Shown in pieces: positions 9,549 to 19,302 of a DNA stretch of 54,409 bases. Every line of letters starts with the position of its first letter. The stretch's first letter is position 1. Made by a program: the position numbers and the translations under genes. This stretch comes from Chloroflexota bacterium (GTDB taxonomy: Bacteria > Chloroflexota > Dehalococcoidia > Lucifugimonadales > Lucifugimonadaceae), in NCBI GenBank assembly GCA_027623795.1, contig JAQBUX010000002.1, positions 1 to 54,409 of the forward strand. The letters are read 5' to 3'. Below the pieces are notes generated by a model, which was not told the origin of the DNA, did not search any database, and saw only the letters and a list, made by a program, of their open reading frames with translations.

Positions 9549-10229
9549 ATGAGACGAGTGCGACGGGTAAGAGTTGTGCGGATGCCGACGCGACGCGTTG
9601 TCGCTCCCGGCCATTTGCGCGAGGACGCGCCTCCGAACAATTTCGGAGGTACGGGCCTGTATGTGGCGGTGCCGGGGTATGGCGATCAGGCCCCGGGCAT
9701 GATCAGGGCTGAGGCCACGATGGACCGCTATCGCCCCGTGCTACCGGTACTTGAAGGGTTCCTCAAATCGACGGACATTGGCGTGGTGGGCGGACCTGTA
9801 TTCCAGGAGCGATTGCGCACCACTCTCCGGGCGATTCCGCCATTCACGCTGGTGTTTGAATCCGCTGGGCCGTTGACTGAAGAACTCGTCGCCGATCTGG
9901 GCTCCGAAAGCGTCGTGATCGTGGACGGGGAAACGGGACGCCAGTTGGCGTTGAGGGCGCCCGGAGCCATCCGTGGCACCCTCCTCAATCGTATTCCGAT
10001 ACTGCTCGTAGCGGACTCCGCTGACTTCCAGCCGCCCCGAGAAGTGGCCGCCGTGATCGGCCGCAACTGGTCCGTCCTCCTTACGACCAGCGCGCAGAAT
10101 CCGTTACGGCTGGGAAGGACGATTCGGAAAATCTCGGCCGGGCGATCCACCATCGATACGGGCATCGACCCGAACATGGTTCGTTACGACGACGAGCTGT
10201 CAGACCGCCGCAACTTCGCCACCCTCTAA
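9549..10229 (+). CDS. stand-alone degenerate response-regulator receiver-like protein
   Basis: IGVVGGPVFQERLRTTLRAIPPFTLVFES...VVIVDGETG...IPILLVADSAD...WSVLLTTSAQNPLRLGRTIRKISAGRSTIDTGIDPNMVR matches the layout of LuxR-type REC domains without an HTH. Confidence 0.5.
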   Translation: MRRVRRVRVVRMPTRRVVAPGHLREDAPPNNFGGTGLYVAVPGYGDQAPGMIRAEATMDRYRPVLPVLEGFLKSTDIGVVGGPVFQERLRTTLRAIPPFTLVFESAGPLTEELVADLGSESVVIVDGETGRQLALRAPGAIRGTLLNRIPILLVADSADFQPPREVAAVIGRNWSVLLTTSAQNPLRLGRTIRKISAGRSTIDTGIDPNMVRYDDELSDRRNFATL

Positions 10230-10332
10230 TCAGGACTTTTTCGGCAACTCGACGGTATGCAACCGAGCGGGTCGTCGGGGCAAGCCGCAGGGACGCTCCC
10301 GACCACACGCTCCCATCCGCCTGTTCCGGGAT

Positions 10333-11740
10333 TCACCGCGCGGATCGGTCTCGTCTCTGGTTTAGGAAGCCTCTGGCGAACTGCGTGAAGGCGTAAACGT
10401 CGTCAAACGTCGATACGATGCCGAGCGATACCCGAACGGAACCTGCGCTCTTGTCGCAGTCGCGCTCCAACGCCTCGAGAAACTGTTCAAACGTCATGCG
10501 CTCGTCGTCGGAGAACGCTGCTTTCAACTCTTGCTCGGTAAGGCCGTGGGCGATCTCGCCCGCACCCGGGTTGCAAAAACAGCCGGTACGCAGTGAGATC
10601 ATGTGCTTGTTCGCCAACGCCTCGACCGCACGATGATCGATCAATTTTCCGTCCGGGTCGTAGAAATTGAGCGCTATCGTACCGCCGCGGTCCTTCGTAT
10701 CCGTCGGTCCGTAGATGCGCACCAAAGGAACGGCGCCTGTGTGCCGCAATGAGGTCAACTCCCGCAGCAACCATCCGGTGAGGGCGTTCACCCGGTCATG
10801 GATAACGTCCAGCCCGGCTGTTTGTATGTGGTCCAGGCCGATCTCGACCGCGGGCAATGTCGCGTAGTTGGGGGTCCCCTCCTCGAATGCCGCTTCACCC
10901 TCCGCCATGTAGTGCCGTCCCGCCTGTACGGAAGAGATCGTGATCGTGCCGCCCGCGAACCACGGCCGGTTCAGCTTTGCCAGGGCTTCGCGACGGGCGA
11001 TCAAAGCGCCCACACCGGTCGGGTAGCCGAACATCTTGTAGAACGAGAGAGGAACGAAATCAGGCTTCCACCGTGACAGGTCGAGCGGGTTGGTGGGGAC
11101 GAAGGCGGCGGCGTCCAGCAGAACATCCCAGCCATGCTCGCGGGCGGCGTCTATCCACTCAAGAGAGTGCTGCACTCCGGACATGTTTGACTGCGCCGGG
11201 TAAGCAAAAAGTTTGTTGTGAGGCGACGGCCCGGGTGATTCGGCGGACAACTGCTCACGAAGGAAAGTCTCGTCCAATCGTAGCTCGGGCGGCACGACCG
11301 GCACGTAGGTGAACCCGGCGCCCCTGGCGCGGGCAAATTCACGAATACCGTTCACCGAGTTGTGGTTGTCGAATGTGAGCAGATAGCGGCCGCCGGGAGC
11401 GAACGGGTACGCCTCGCCCACCAGTTTGATCGCCCCGGTTGCGTTCGGCGTGAAGATCGCGACGTACTCGTCCGGGTCTGCGTTGAAAAAACGCAACACA
11501 GCCTTGCGACACCCGTCTATAAGTTTGCCGCTGGTGTCAGACGTCGGGTTTGTCGAGTGCGGGTTGCCGAACACGGTCGATTCCAGCATCTCCGCGTGCG
11601 CCCGGACCTGCGCAACGTCGTAGAGCCCGCCGCCCGTGTAGTCCAGGTACACCTGCCCCTGTTCATCTAGCCGTGAGTAGCCCCGTGCGCGCAAATCATC
11701 CAGGCCGGAGGTCGCCCCAAACGCCGGGCCCGGATGAAGG
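10333..11740 (-). CDS. class V aminotransferase / MoCo-sulfurase-like PLP enzyme (N-terminus displaced by apparent frameshift)
   Basis: VYLDYTGGGLYD, NATGAIKLVGEAYPF, DAAAFVPTNPLDL, PLSFYKMFGYPTGVGALI (PLP lysine), GCFCNPGAGE. Confidence 0.88.
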
Positions 11741-11801
11741 CCTGCCGCGCCATTGCCTTGTCGTCGGACGTAGCAGGCTTCGTCGGCCGGTCTACGGTCA
11801 T
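11667..11801 (-). pseudogene. probable true N-terminus of the class V aminotransferase, in a different frame
   Basis: ATG at 11801 with AGGAG SD; MTVDRPTKPATSDDKAMARQAFIRA then out of frame relative to FGATSGLDDLRARGYSRLDEQGQVYLDYTG. Confidence 0.5.
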
Positions 11802-11945
11802 TTCGCTGGCTCCTTGGCGAACGGGCGGTATGGACGGTCTTGCGATGCGCTAATCGTGAGCGCACTCGAAATTGAAAGTTCAGGGGTAACGCCGGATGTC
11901 GCGGTCGGAAGGCAAACATTCTGCCGGGTGCGCTCATTCGCCCGG

Positions 11946-12188
11946 TCAGCTACCAAAGAAGATAAGGGCCAGCCCGAAAATCGATAACAACAGGCCGGCC
12001 GCCCTTTCCCGGACCCGGCTTACCTCATCCTCTTCGTCCCGGTTTGACGGCAAGCCGCGCATCCGCAACTGCTGCTCGTACCGCGCCCGCCCGGTGCGGG
12101 AAGACGGCCGTCCAAGTCTCGCCATTTGATGCGGAAACACCATCATGGGCGGGCCGATCACAAGAAGCAGTATCCCGAGAGCAAACAT
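11946..12188 (-). CDS. small membrane protein, two TM helices (80 aa)
   Basis: MFALGILLLVIGPPMMVFPHQ...RAAGLLLSIFGLALIFFGS; ATG at 12188 chosen instead of the longer track ORF. Confidence 0.5.
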   Translation of the reverse strand: MFALGILLLVIGPPMMVFPHQMARLGRPSSRTGRARYEQQLRMRGLPSNRDEEDEVSRVRERAAGLLLSIFGLALIFFGS

Positions 12189-12614
12189 CGTCAGAACCCA
12201 GTGTGCGTCATGGCTGTGCGCCACGCCATGAGGGGTAGTTGACCTGCCCGCAAAGGCGTCGTTTCGTTGGATGTGTCCGCGTTTCCGATGGCGTGGGAGT
12301 TCCAACCGCCTTGAAAGTACCGGGACGACGAATACGATGCTCGTTCGGGCGCGGCGATTGATCCGATTAGCGTCTCGTGCGCGTCGAGCGAAATGTTACG
12401 GCGACGTGGACCGGTACAGTCCGACACTGAATTGAGTCTGAACACAGTGGCGCGTGTTTTCGATGACGCCGTGTAATTGCGGTTGGGTACGTGCCTTGAC
12501 GCATCCAACACGGGCGATTCCGTGGGGCCAGATCACTGGCCCAACGAAGCGGTCGCTTCCCCGTGACGTAGTTCGGCGCGAAGCACGGTCTGGCTTCGGT
12601 GTAACAGGATTGCA

Positions 12615-13535
12615 GTGACTCTGACAGTGAAGTTGGTCGACGCGGTGACGACGAAAACCCTGCTCTTGGCCGTGATATCGATCGCTTCGTTCGCCGTCCT
12701 GGCCTGCGGCGGTTCTGACGACCCGCCCAGTACTCCGATTCCGACCCCAGACGTCGCCTCGGCCGTAACCCGCCCGCCGTCGGTGGTCAGCGCGGTGAAT
12801 AGCAAACACGAGATACTCCGGTCGAGCGACACCAAGATTCGCTTTGGCACTCAGGCCGACCCGGCTACCGTCACTTTAGGCCCGAGTGATGGCGGAATCC
12901 CCGACTACCCTGCGTACGACGGCAAAAACAGTCTGAACATCAAGATGCCGCCGATGACGCCTATCCTGGCGCCGCTCGATCTAACATTTGTCGGGTTCAA
13001 GAACCGCAGCGCGACCTACAGGATGGACACCCCTGAGTCAGCACGTCAAGAACCCTTCGATGACCTCGAACTATGTTTCGAATCGGCCTCCGTCGATTGG
13101 CCGGGCATGGTTCTCTGTGTGTACCACCTTCGCACCACCCCGTTACTTCAGACACATCTCCTGAACGACGATTGCGGGATTCAAGAAAGGTGGGACGGCG
13201 GTGGCGCCGAAGCCGGTCGGGTCTACTACCTGAACAACTCGACGGACCAATCAAGGCGCAATCCAGATTCATGCGGTCCATTGCTGGGATCGATCGTGAA
13301 AATGGGAGACGTCCTCGGATATTCCGGTCAAGTTGAAGACAACGCCCACTCCGGGTTCAGGTTCAAAGTTCGGTCAGAAACGAAAAATCCTCTGACAAAT
13401 CAAGGCGATCCCTACCTGCACTGGGTTCAGCCAACCGCGTTCTTCTACTGGCAATGCTTTGAACCCGGCGCTGAGTTCCAGCCGGGAGTGCTCGCCTACC
13501 CGTTCGACTGCAATCTCCTTGACGATGCCGGGTAG
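12615..13535 (+). CDS. lipoprotein with degenerate LytM/M23-like C-terminal domain
   Basis: Lipobox FAVLACGGS; VKMGDVLGYSGQVEDNAHSGFRFKV resembles M23 G-x-V-KxGDxLGYxG...HLHFEV; exact start (GTG 12615/12627/12645) uncertain. Confidence 0.55.
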   Translation: MTLTVKLVDAVTTKTLLLAVISIASFAVLACGGSDDPPSTPIPTPDVASAVTRPPSVVSAVNSKHEILRSSDTKIRFGTQADPATVTLGPSDGGIPDYPAYDGKNSLNIKMPPMTPILAPLDLTFVGFKNRSATYRMDTPESARQEPFDDLELCFESASVDWPGMVLCVYHLRTTPLLQTHLLNDDCGIQERWDGGGAEAGRVYYLNNSTDQSRRNPDSCGPLLGSIVKMGDVLGYSGQVEDNAHSGFRFKVRSETKNPLTNQGDPYLHWVQPTAFFYWQCFEPGAEFQPGVLAYPFDCNLLDDAG

Positions 13536-13621
13536 ACGGTCCGACAAACTGACTCGGCAATGCCGGGTCAGCGTTATGCGGCGGTCGCCGGCGTCGTAAG
13601 CGCCGTGACCCAGAATGGTAG

Positions 13622-13697
13622 TGGTACGCCCGGAGGGATTCGAACCCCCGACACCCAGGTTCGAAGCCTGGTGCTCTATCCACTGAGCTACGGGCGC
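13622..13697 (-). tRNA. tRNA-Arg (anticodon TCG), CCA encoded
   Basis: RC: GCGCCCGTAGCTCAGTGGATAGAGCACCAGGCTTCGAACCTGGGTGTCGGGGGTTCGAATCCCTCCGGGCGTACCA; all stems pair. Confidence 0.96.
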
Positions 13698-13970
13698 ATG
13701 TCAGGTCTGGTGCCGCTGGGACTCCCGGTTTGGTCTGGAGCCGATCATAAGCTCGGGCGAAAGCAACTCAACAATCGAGGCTTCTCCCTCACCCGTTCGA
13801 CTTCGCTCAGGGCAGGCTCCTGACCCCCGTATCGAGTACGGGGCAGGCTCTCTCCCGCCGGGAGAGGAGATTTCTTAGACGGCCCATCTGGGAGAGGCGG
13901 ATAACGTCATACCCTCTAAGTATCGGGCCGACGGAGGATTCAGAGTGTCGTCATGAGCGACCGGATTCGC

Positions 13971-15203
13971 CTACCCCGGAGACTCGAAACCCGGGATCAA
14001 CCGCCCGATAACGTCCTGATAGTTGCGGCTGCCTGTCAATTCTAGGCCCACGGCACCGTCGCCCTCAACAGCGGTCACGCGGACATCGCCCGTCTCCTCA
14101 AGAAGCTCGACGTGCGAAATCACCTCGGAGACCGCCGACATCAGGTGATAACTATCGGTAAGCGGCCGGTATGAAAATACCTCGCGGGTCGCCGACTCGA
14201 GATCGGTGTCGCCGCTTTCGATGGCAGTAACAAGGACGTCGCAGCGGTCCAGGTGAAACGAGATTGTCTCCGCCGCCCGCAACTCGTCCGTCATCCGAAA
14301 CTCGCCCCGGTTGAACAACCTGTGCGCCGGGAGAACCCTCAGGCCGGTTCCCAGTTCCACCACGCGGCGAAGGGATCGAAGATAGGCCGGCAGACCCCAC
14401 ACATCACGAGGATCTTGATATCGGGATGGCAGGGTCTTCGCGAGGTCCGCTGGATGGCTGTACAGCATGGACGGATGGGGCGTAATCTCCGGCAGCACAT
14501 GGTCGCCCGTGAAGATCAGATCGCCGAGCCTGATCGTCATCTCGTCGGGCCAGTGGCCGGGCGTGTGAAGGTATTCGATCGAGCCGTGTCTGTCGCCGTC
14601 GACCAACCCACGATCAACCTTCAACCCGGATCGCATCGAGTCGTAACTGTCCCGCCCGCTGCCGCCCGGCGTACGCTCACGACCGCCCCGCTCGCGTTCG
14701 GCCCCGCCGTACTTCCGCGGTCCAGACTCCCTATGCCGCTCGCCGATGCGAGACATCTCGGCCCGCAACGGAGAGTCGTCCGCCCGCAGAAGTGCGCCGT
14801 ACGAGTAGGGCGCATAAGCCTGCCAGAGCTCGTGCACCCAGAACTCGGCGCCGCTGGCGTCAACAAGCTCAGCCACGCCTCCGTCGTGGTCCCAGTGGCC
14901 GTGAGTCACCACGACGCGATCCACATCAGCGGGCGCCATTCCGAGTGTCTTGAGCCCGTCGCTAAGGAAGCCGAACGACCCGAGATGTCCGGGATCGATC
15001 AGCGTCACGCCGTCGTCCTCGATAACGTAGCCCCACGTCGGGCCGTTCGACCTTGACGCGCCCTCCGGTGGCTCAACGCCGATACCGTGCACCGCCGGAC
15101 CGCCGTTGCTATCGATGTCCACGACAAGGCCGTCGCCGTTGTCCGCGCCCATTCGGCGCACCGTAATCCCGGGCGGAATAAACGGGGCGGTCGTTCCTGT
15201 CAT
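13971..15203 (-). CDS. MBL-fold metallo-hydrolase
   Basis: VVVTHGHWDHDGG (HxHxDH), TPGHWPDEMTIRLGDLIFTGDHVL. Confidence 0.88.
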   Translation of the reverse strand: MTGTTAPFIPPGITVRRMGADNGDGLVVDIDSNGGPAVHGIGVEPPEGASRSNGPTWGYVIEDDGVTLIDPGHLGSFGFLSDGLKTLGMAPADVDRVVVTHGHWDHDGGVAELVDASGAEFWVHELWQAYAPYSYGALLRADDSPLRAEMSRIGERHRESGPRKYGGAERERGGRERTPGGSGRDSYDSMRSGLKVDRGLVDGDRHGSIEYLHTPGHWPDEMTIRLGDLIFTGDHVLPEITPHPSMLYSHPADLAKTLPSRYQDPRDVWGLPAYLRSLRRVVELGTGLRVLPAHRLFNRGEFRMTDELRAAETISFHLDRCDVLVTAIESGDTDLESATREVFSYRPLTDSYHLMSAVSEVISHVELLEETGDVRVTAVEGDGAVGLELTGSRNYQDVIGRLIPGFESPG

Positions 15204-15304
15204 TCAATACTCCGCGCACGCGCCCCAGCGATGGCCGGGTAACCGCCCCCAGTACTCCGGGGACGACCTGGGGCCTCTTCCGGGCCGCGCCCACAAATAA
15301 AGAC

Positions 15305-15326
15305 GGGTCCTTTCTGAGAAGGACCC
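15305..15326 (-). terminator. rho-independent terminator downstream of tRNA-His
   Basis: Minus strand GGGTCCTTCTCAGAAAGGACCC followed by GTCTTTATTT. Confidence 0.75.
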
Positions 15327-15364
15327 GCCATTTGGTCTATCGAGTTCTTTTTGAACCAGATGCG

Positions 15365-15441
15365 TGGGGTGAGCGGAGGGGATTGAACCCTCGATCTTCA
15401 GGGCCACAACCTGACGTGTTAACCACTACACTACGCCCACC
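15365..15441 (-). tRNA. tRNA-His (anticodon GTG), with G-1 and encoded CCA
   Basis: RC: GGTGGGCGTAGTGTAGTGGTTAACACGTCAGGTTGTGGCCCTGAAGATCGAGGGTTCAATCCCCTCCGCTCACCCCA; G-1:C73 pair. Confidence 0.96.
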
Positions 15442-15598
15442 ACGATGCATCGTCGCTCGCGTTTCCGGTTACGGGACAGCCTTGATGGCACGCGTAGCGC
15501 CGCCCATGCGAATTGCCGCCCGGGCGTCTGTATCGAGGTTATCATCCGCCGGGCGCGGTCTCAATCGCCACACGAGGCACGACGACCTTACTTCTGGT

Positions 15599-16333
15599 TT
15601 ACTTCTGGGTCTGGCGCCACTCCTCCCAGGTCTCCGGACTCGGCGGGTAGTACCGGCCGGGCGCGACCTTGTCACGCTCGATCTTCATCTTTACGTACGC
15701 CTCCACAGACTCGTGGTCCTCGACGACCTTGACGCACTCTTCCGCAAACCAGGACGGCACTACGACCACCCCGTCGCCATCCCCCACCATCACGTCGCCG
15801 GGTCGCACCAGAACGCCGCCGCACTGGATCTGCACGTTCTCCTCTGCAGGCTCTGCCCATGGACCCGATGCGTAGGGGGTTCGGCCGCGCGCGTACACGA
15901 TCAGGTTGTAGTTTTCCTGCTCCATCACGTCCAGATCGCGCATCCCGCCGTCCGTCACGATGCCGTCGGCGTTGTTCATCTTGAGCTGGAGCGCTTTGAC
16001 GTCGCCGAATATGCAGGCCTGCGTGTTGCCCATCATGTCGCACACGAGAACATCGCCGGGGCCGCAACGGCCCATCGCGAGGTACTCCGGTGAGTTCTCG
16101 CCGGCGCGCACCTCAGCCAACAGGTCCGGGCGCGGCGGCAGGAACCTTAGTGTGCGCGCACGGGCGGCGAGCCGTTCCATGCCCGGCGTGTAAAGCGTCA
16201 GGCCTTCAATAAACGGGAGCTCTACACCGGCGTCCCTGACGCAGTGGCTCCAGATAGTTGCGACCGGAAGCTTCTTGAACCGATCGAGGACGCTTTGCGG
16301 CACGTCTACCGGTGCAAATGAGCGGTCTGCCAT
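15599..16333 (-). CDS. RraA-family / HMG-aldolase-like protein, copy 1
   Basis: ATG 16333 with AAGGAGAAACGGCG SD; MNNADGIVTDGGMRDLDVM, QCGGVLVRPGDVMVGDGDGVVVVPSWFAEECVKV. Confidence 0.85.
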   Translation of the reverse strand: MADRSFAPVDVPQSVLDRFKKLPVATIWSHCVRDAGVELPFIEGLTLYTPGMERLAARARTLRFLPPRPDLLAEVRAGENSPEYLAMGRCGPGDVLVCDMMGNTQACIFGDVKALQLKMNNADGIVTDGGMRDLDVMEQENYNLIVYARGRTPYASGPWAEPAEENVQIQCGGVLVRPGDVMVGDGDGVVVVPSWFAEECVKVVEDHESVEAYVKMKIERDKVAPGRYYPPSPETWEEWRQTQK

Positions 16334-16447
16334 CGCCGTTTCTCCTTGAATCCGTTGGGAATCCGTTGGGAATCCGCTGATTGTATGTTTAGCGTTATGG
16401 TTTGCTAAAATAATCGCCACTTCAAACGTGTTATATCGACGACCGCG

Positions 16448-17179
16448 TCACGCGTCGCGGTTCCGATAGTTCTCCATCAGGTTGGAGCCGTAGTACTTTC
16501 CGGGCGGCACGCCCTCCGCCAGAACCCTGGCCTTAACCCAGGCCTCCGCGTCCTCGTGCTCCGCGGTGATTTTCAGGCACTCTTCGGCGAACCATGAAGG
16601 CACGACCACACAGCCGTCTTCATCTCCGACGATCACGTCACCCGGGCGAACCAGCGCCCCGCCGCACTGGATGTCGATGTTCTCCTCGGCGGGCTCACCC
16701 CACGGTTGCTGGCCGTACGGCGTTCTCCCCTGTGCGTAGACGATCAGGTCATACTCCTCGTCCCGGATCACGCTCAGATCACGAATAGCGCCGTCCGTGA
16801 CGAGGCCTTCGGCGTTGTTCATCTTGAGCTGGAGAAGCTTCACATCGCCGGCGATCCCGGCGTAGCGATGGCCCTGCTGGTCCGCGACAAGCACATCGCC
16901 GGGCCCGCAGCGACCCATCGCCCTGTACTCGGGCGAGTTCTCGTTGTCGCGTACCTCGGCGATCAGGTCCGGCCGGATCGGGTGGTATCGAAGGGTCCTG
17001 GCACGCGCCGCCAAACGCTTACCGCCCGGGGTGAACATCAGGTGGACGTTCTCCATAAACGGAAACGGAACCCCGAGGGTGGATTGCACGGTTCCCCAGA
17101 TCGTGGCGACGGGGAGCTTCTTGAACTCTTCCAGAAGTGCATCCTCGACGTGGACAGGCTTCATAGACCTCTCGGTCAT
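16448..17179 (-). CDS. RraA-family / HMG-aldolase-like protein, copy 2
   Basis: ATG 17179 with AAAAGGAGAG SD; MNNAEGLVTDGAIRDLSVI, QCGGALVRPGDVIVGDEDGCVVVPSWFAEECLKI, paralogous to copy 1. Confidence 0.85.
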   Translation of the reverse strand: MTERSMKPVHVEDALLEEFKKLPVATIWGTVQSTLGVPFPFMENVHLMFTPGGKRLAARARTLRYHPIRPDLIAEVRDNENSPEYRAMGRCGPGDVLVADQQGHRYAGIAGDVKLLQLKMNNAEGLVTDGAIRDLSVIRDEEYDLIVYAQGRTPYGQQPWGEPAEENIDIQCGGALVRPGDVIVGDEDGCVVVPSWFAEECLKITAEHEDAEAWVKARVLAEGVPPGKYYGSNLMENYRNRDA

Positions 17180-17318
17180 GCGGTGTTCTCTCCTTTTACT
17201 AACGACGTGGCGTGCTACAGACGCGGCGGCAGCCGTGCGGAACTGCATCGGGCCAGGCGGTCCCGGCCGGTTACGACTTCGCGACGCCGGCCAGGAACCG
17301 GGATCAGGAACCCCAGGA

Positions 17319-18842
17319 TCAGGAACCGAGGTCGAGCGCTAATTGGATCAGGGTCCGTGTCGGAACACCGGTAGCCCCGTCGGGTTCCCAGTCGTGGACC
17401 GATCGCCCCATGTTCGTCGCTGCGATATCTAAGTGTACCCACGGGGTATCTCCCGCAAACTCGCCGATGAAGTGCGCTGCGGCAATCGAACCCGCGGCAC
17501 GGCCGCCCGTGTTCTTGAGGTCAGCTATGTCTGATTTGTTTTGTTTCTTCGTGATCGGGTCGAGCGGCATACGCCATACCGGCTCACCACGCTTCGCTCC
17601 CGCCGCTATCACCTGTCCGACGAGTTCGTCGTCGTTGCTGAACGCGCCCGAGTGGCCGCTCCCGAGCGCGACGATAATTGCGCCTGTCAGAGTGGCGATG
17701 TCCACCACCCTTTTGGCTCCTTTTGATCTGGCGAATCCGATCGCATCGGCCAGCGTGAGCCGTCCCTCCGCGTCCGTGTTGTCGACCTCGATACTCTTGC
17801 CGCCCATGGCGATCACTACATCGCCCGGCCGCTGTGCGCCACCGCCGGGCATGTTCTCCGTCGCTGCGCACACCACGTGGACGTTTAGCGTTGGCTTGAG
17901 GGCTGCGATCCCCTGCATCGCGGCGATCGCAGCAGCGCCCCCGGACATGTCGCCCTTCATCGCTCCCATGTTCGCTCCCGCTTTGAGAGAGATGCCGCCC
18001 GAATCGAAAGTGATGCCTTTGCCAACGATCCAGAGGTTGTTGTCTGGATTTCCAGGATCGCCCTCGTAGGTCATGTGGATGAATTTCGGCGGCTGATGGC
18101 TGCCGAGCGCAACGCCGACGTACGCGCCCATCCCAAGCGCCTCACAGTCCGCCCGCTCCAGGATCTCTATATCGACGCCGCCTTCGGTCGCGATCTCGTT
18201 TGCGATCTCCGCCAGACGCGTCGGATGGAGAACGTTTGCCGGCTCGCTGACCATGTCGCGTGCCGCGACCGAGGCGCTGGCGAACACCTGACCACGCGCT
18301 ACGCCCGCTTCCAGCGCAGATATCTTTGTAGCGTCCTGCTCCACGAGCGCCAGCGTCTTCGGCTTCGTCTCGTCGAAACTCGGCTTCGATGACGTCCTGT
18401 ACTTGTCGAAGCGGTACGATCCGAGGATCGCGCCCTCCGCCAGCGCCTCGGCGCATAGCCCCGCGTCCAGCCCACCGATTCCGGCGCCGTGGACGATGGT
18501 CGCTGCGCTATCGACGTTCAGTGACCGGAGTCGCCGGGCGACCACGGCGCTCACGGAACGGACGCCGTCCAGGTCAAACTCCTCAGGACTTCCGAGGCCC
18601 GCGACGATCACCCGGTCCGGCGCAAACCCGGGGTAAGCATCGCCCAGGGTGTGGATCACGGTGACTTCGCCGCGTCCGCCCTTGATCTCCCCGGCGGCTA
18701 TAAGGCGGCTGATAGCGCCGCCGATAGCGCCGTCCACGGCGCCGGTCGCGCCGCCGGGCGAATCAACTCCTTTAAACAGGTTGACGACGATGGCATCTAC
18801 CGCCTGGCCGGCTATGTCTCCAACGACCACCGAGAGTTCCAT
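17319..18842 (-). CDS. pepA: leucyl aminopeptidase (M17)
   Basis: NTDAEGRLTLADA, GKGITFDSGGISLKAGANMGAMKGDMSGGAA; start at ATG 18842 with AAAGGAG SD. Confidence 0.92.
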   Translation of the reverse strand: MELSVVVGDIAGQAVDAIVVNLFKGVDSPGGATGAVDGAIGGAISRLIAAGEIKGGRGEVTVIHTLGDAYPGFAPDRVIVAGLGSPEEFDLDGVRSVSAVVARRLRSLNVDSAATIVHGAGIGGLDAGLCAEALAEGAILGSYRFDKYRTSSKPSFDETKPKTLALVEQDATKISALEAGVARGQVFASASVAARDMVSEPANVLHPTRLAEIANEIATEGGVDIEILERADCEALGMGAYVGVALGSHQPPKFIHMTYEGDPGNPDNNLWIVGKGITFDSGGISLKAGANMGAMKGDMSGGAAAIAAMQGIAALKPTLNVHVVCAATENMPGGGAQRPGDVVIAMGGKSIEVDNTDAEGRLTLADAIGFARSKGAKRVVDIATLTGAIIVALGSGHSGAFSNDDELVGQVIAAGAKRGEPVWRMPLDPITKKQNKSDIADLKNTGGRAAGSIAAAHFIGEFAGDTPWVHLDIAATNMGRSVHDWEPDGATGVPTRTLIQLALDLGS

Positions 18843-19302
18843 GTGGGCTCCTTTAAGGTTCATACGAGGTCCGTTGCGCCGGTCGCACATGAGTCTCGTC
18901 ACCCGAATCGAAGGGTGTTCTTTCGTTAGTCCGGCCCCGGGCGTGATGCGGCATTGTAGGCATATTTGCACCGCCCGGCGGTCCCGTCGCGGATATGCAG
19001 GACGCCGTCGAGATCGGCCGTCTACCGCGCCCGGTACGAAGCCGCCATATGACGAGTATGTGAACTCAGTTCAATACTTAATTGAAATTATGTTCGGTAC
19101 TAACGTTATCTTGTGTCCCAATAATCCCACCGCTAGTGTGCCAAACACGTCGCCGTCGCAGACTGATCTCCCCAGGCCTTGCACCGCCGGGAGTATCAGC
19201 CAGGACGACGACTTGATAGGTCCCAAACGGGTCGACCGGGGGGTCAACTCGGGACCGTGTCGGAGGCGATCCGAACACGTTGCAACGAGCCAGGGGGGCG
19301 CC

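Noticed and set aside
14253-15056. 267-aa plus ORF antisense to the MBL gene
   Set aside because: Shadow of a well supported minus-strand MBL-fold gene.
18649-19302. N-terminal extension of the plus-strand MBL ORF overlapping pepA antisense
   Set aside because: True start is ATG 19303; the extension is low-complexity and antisense to pepA.
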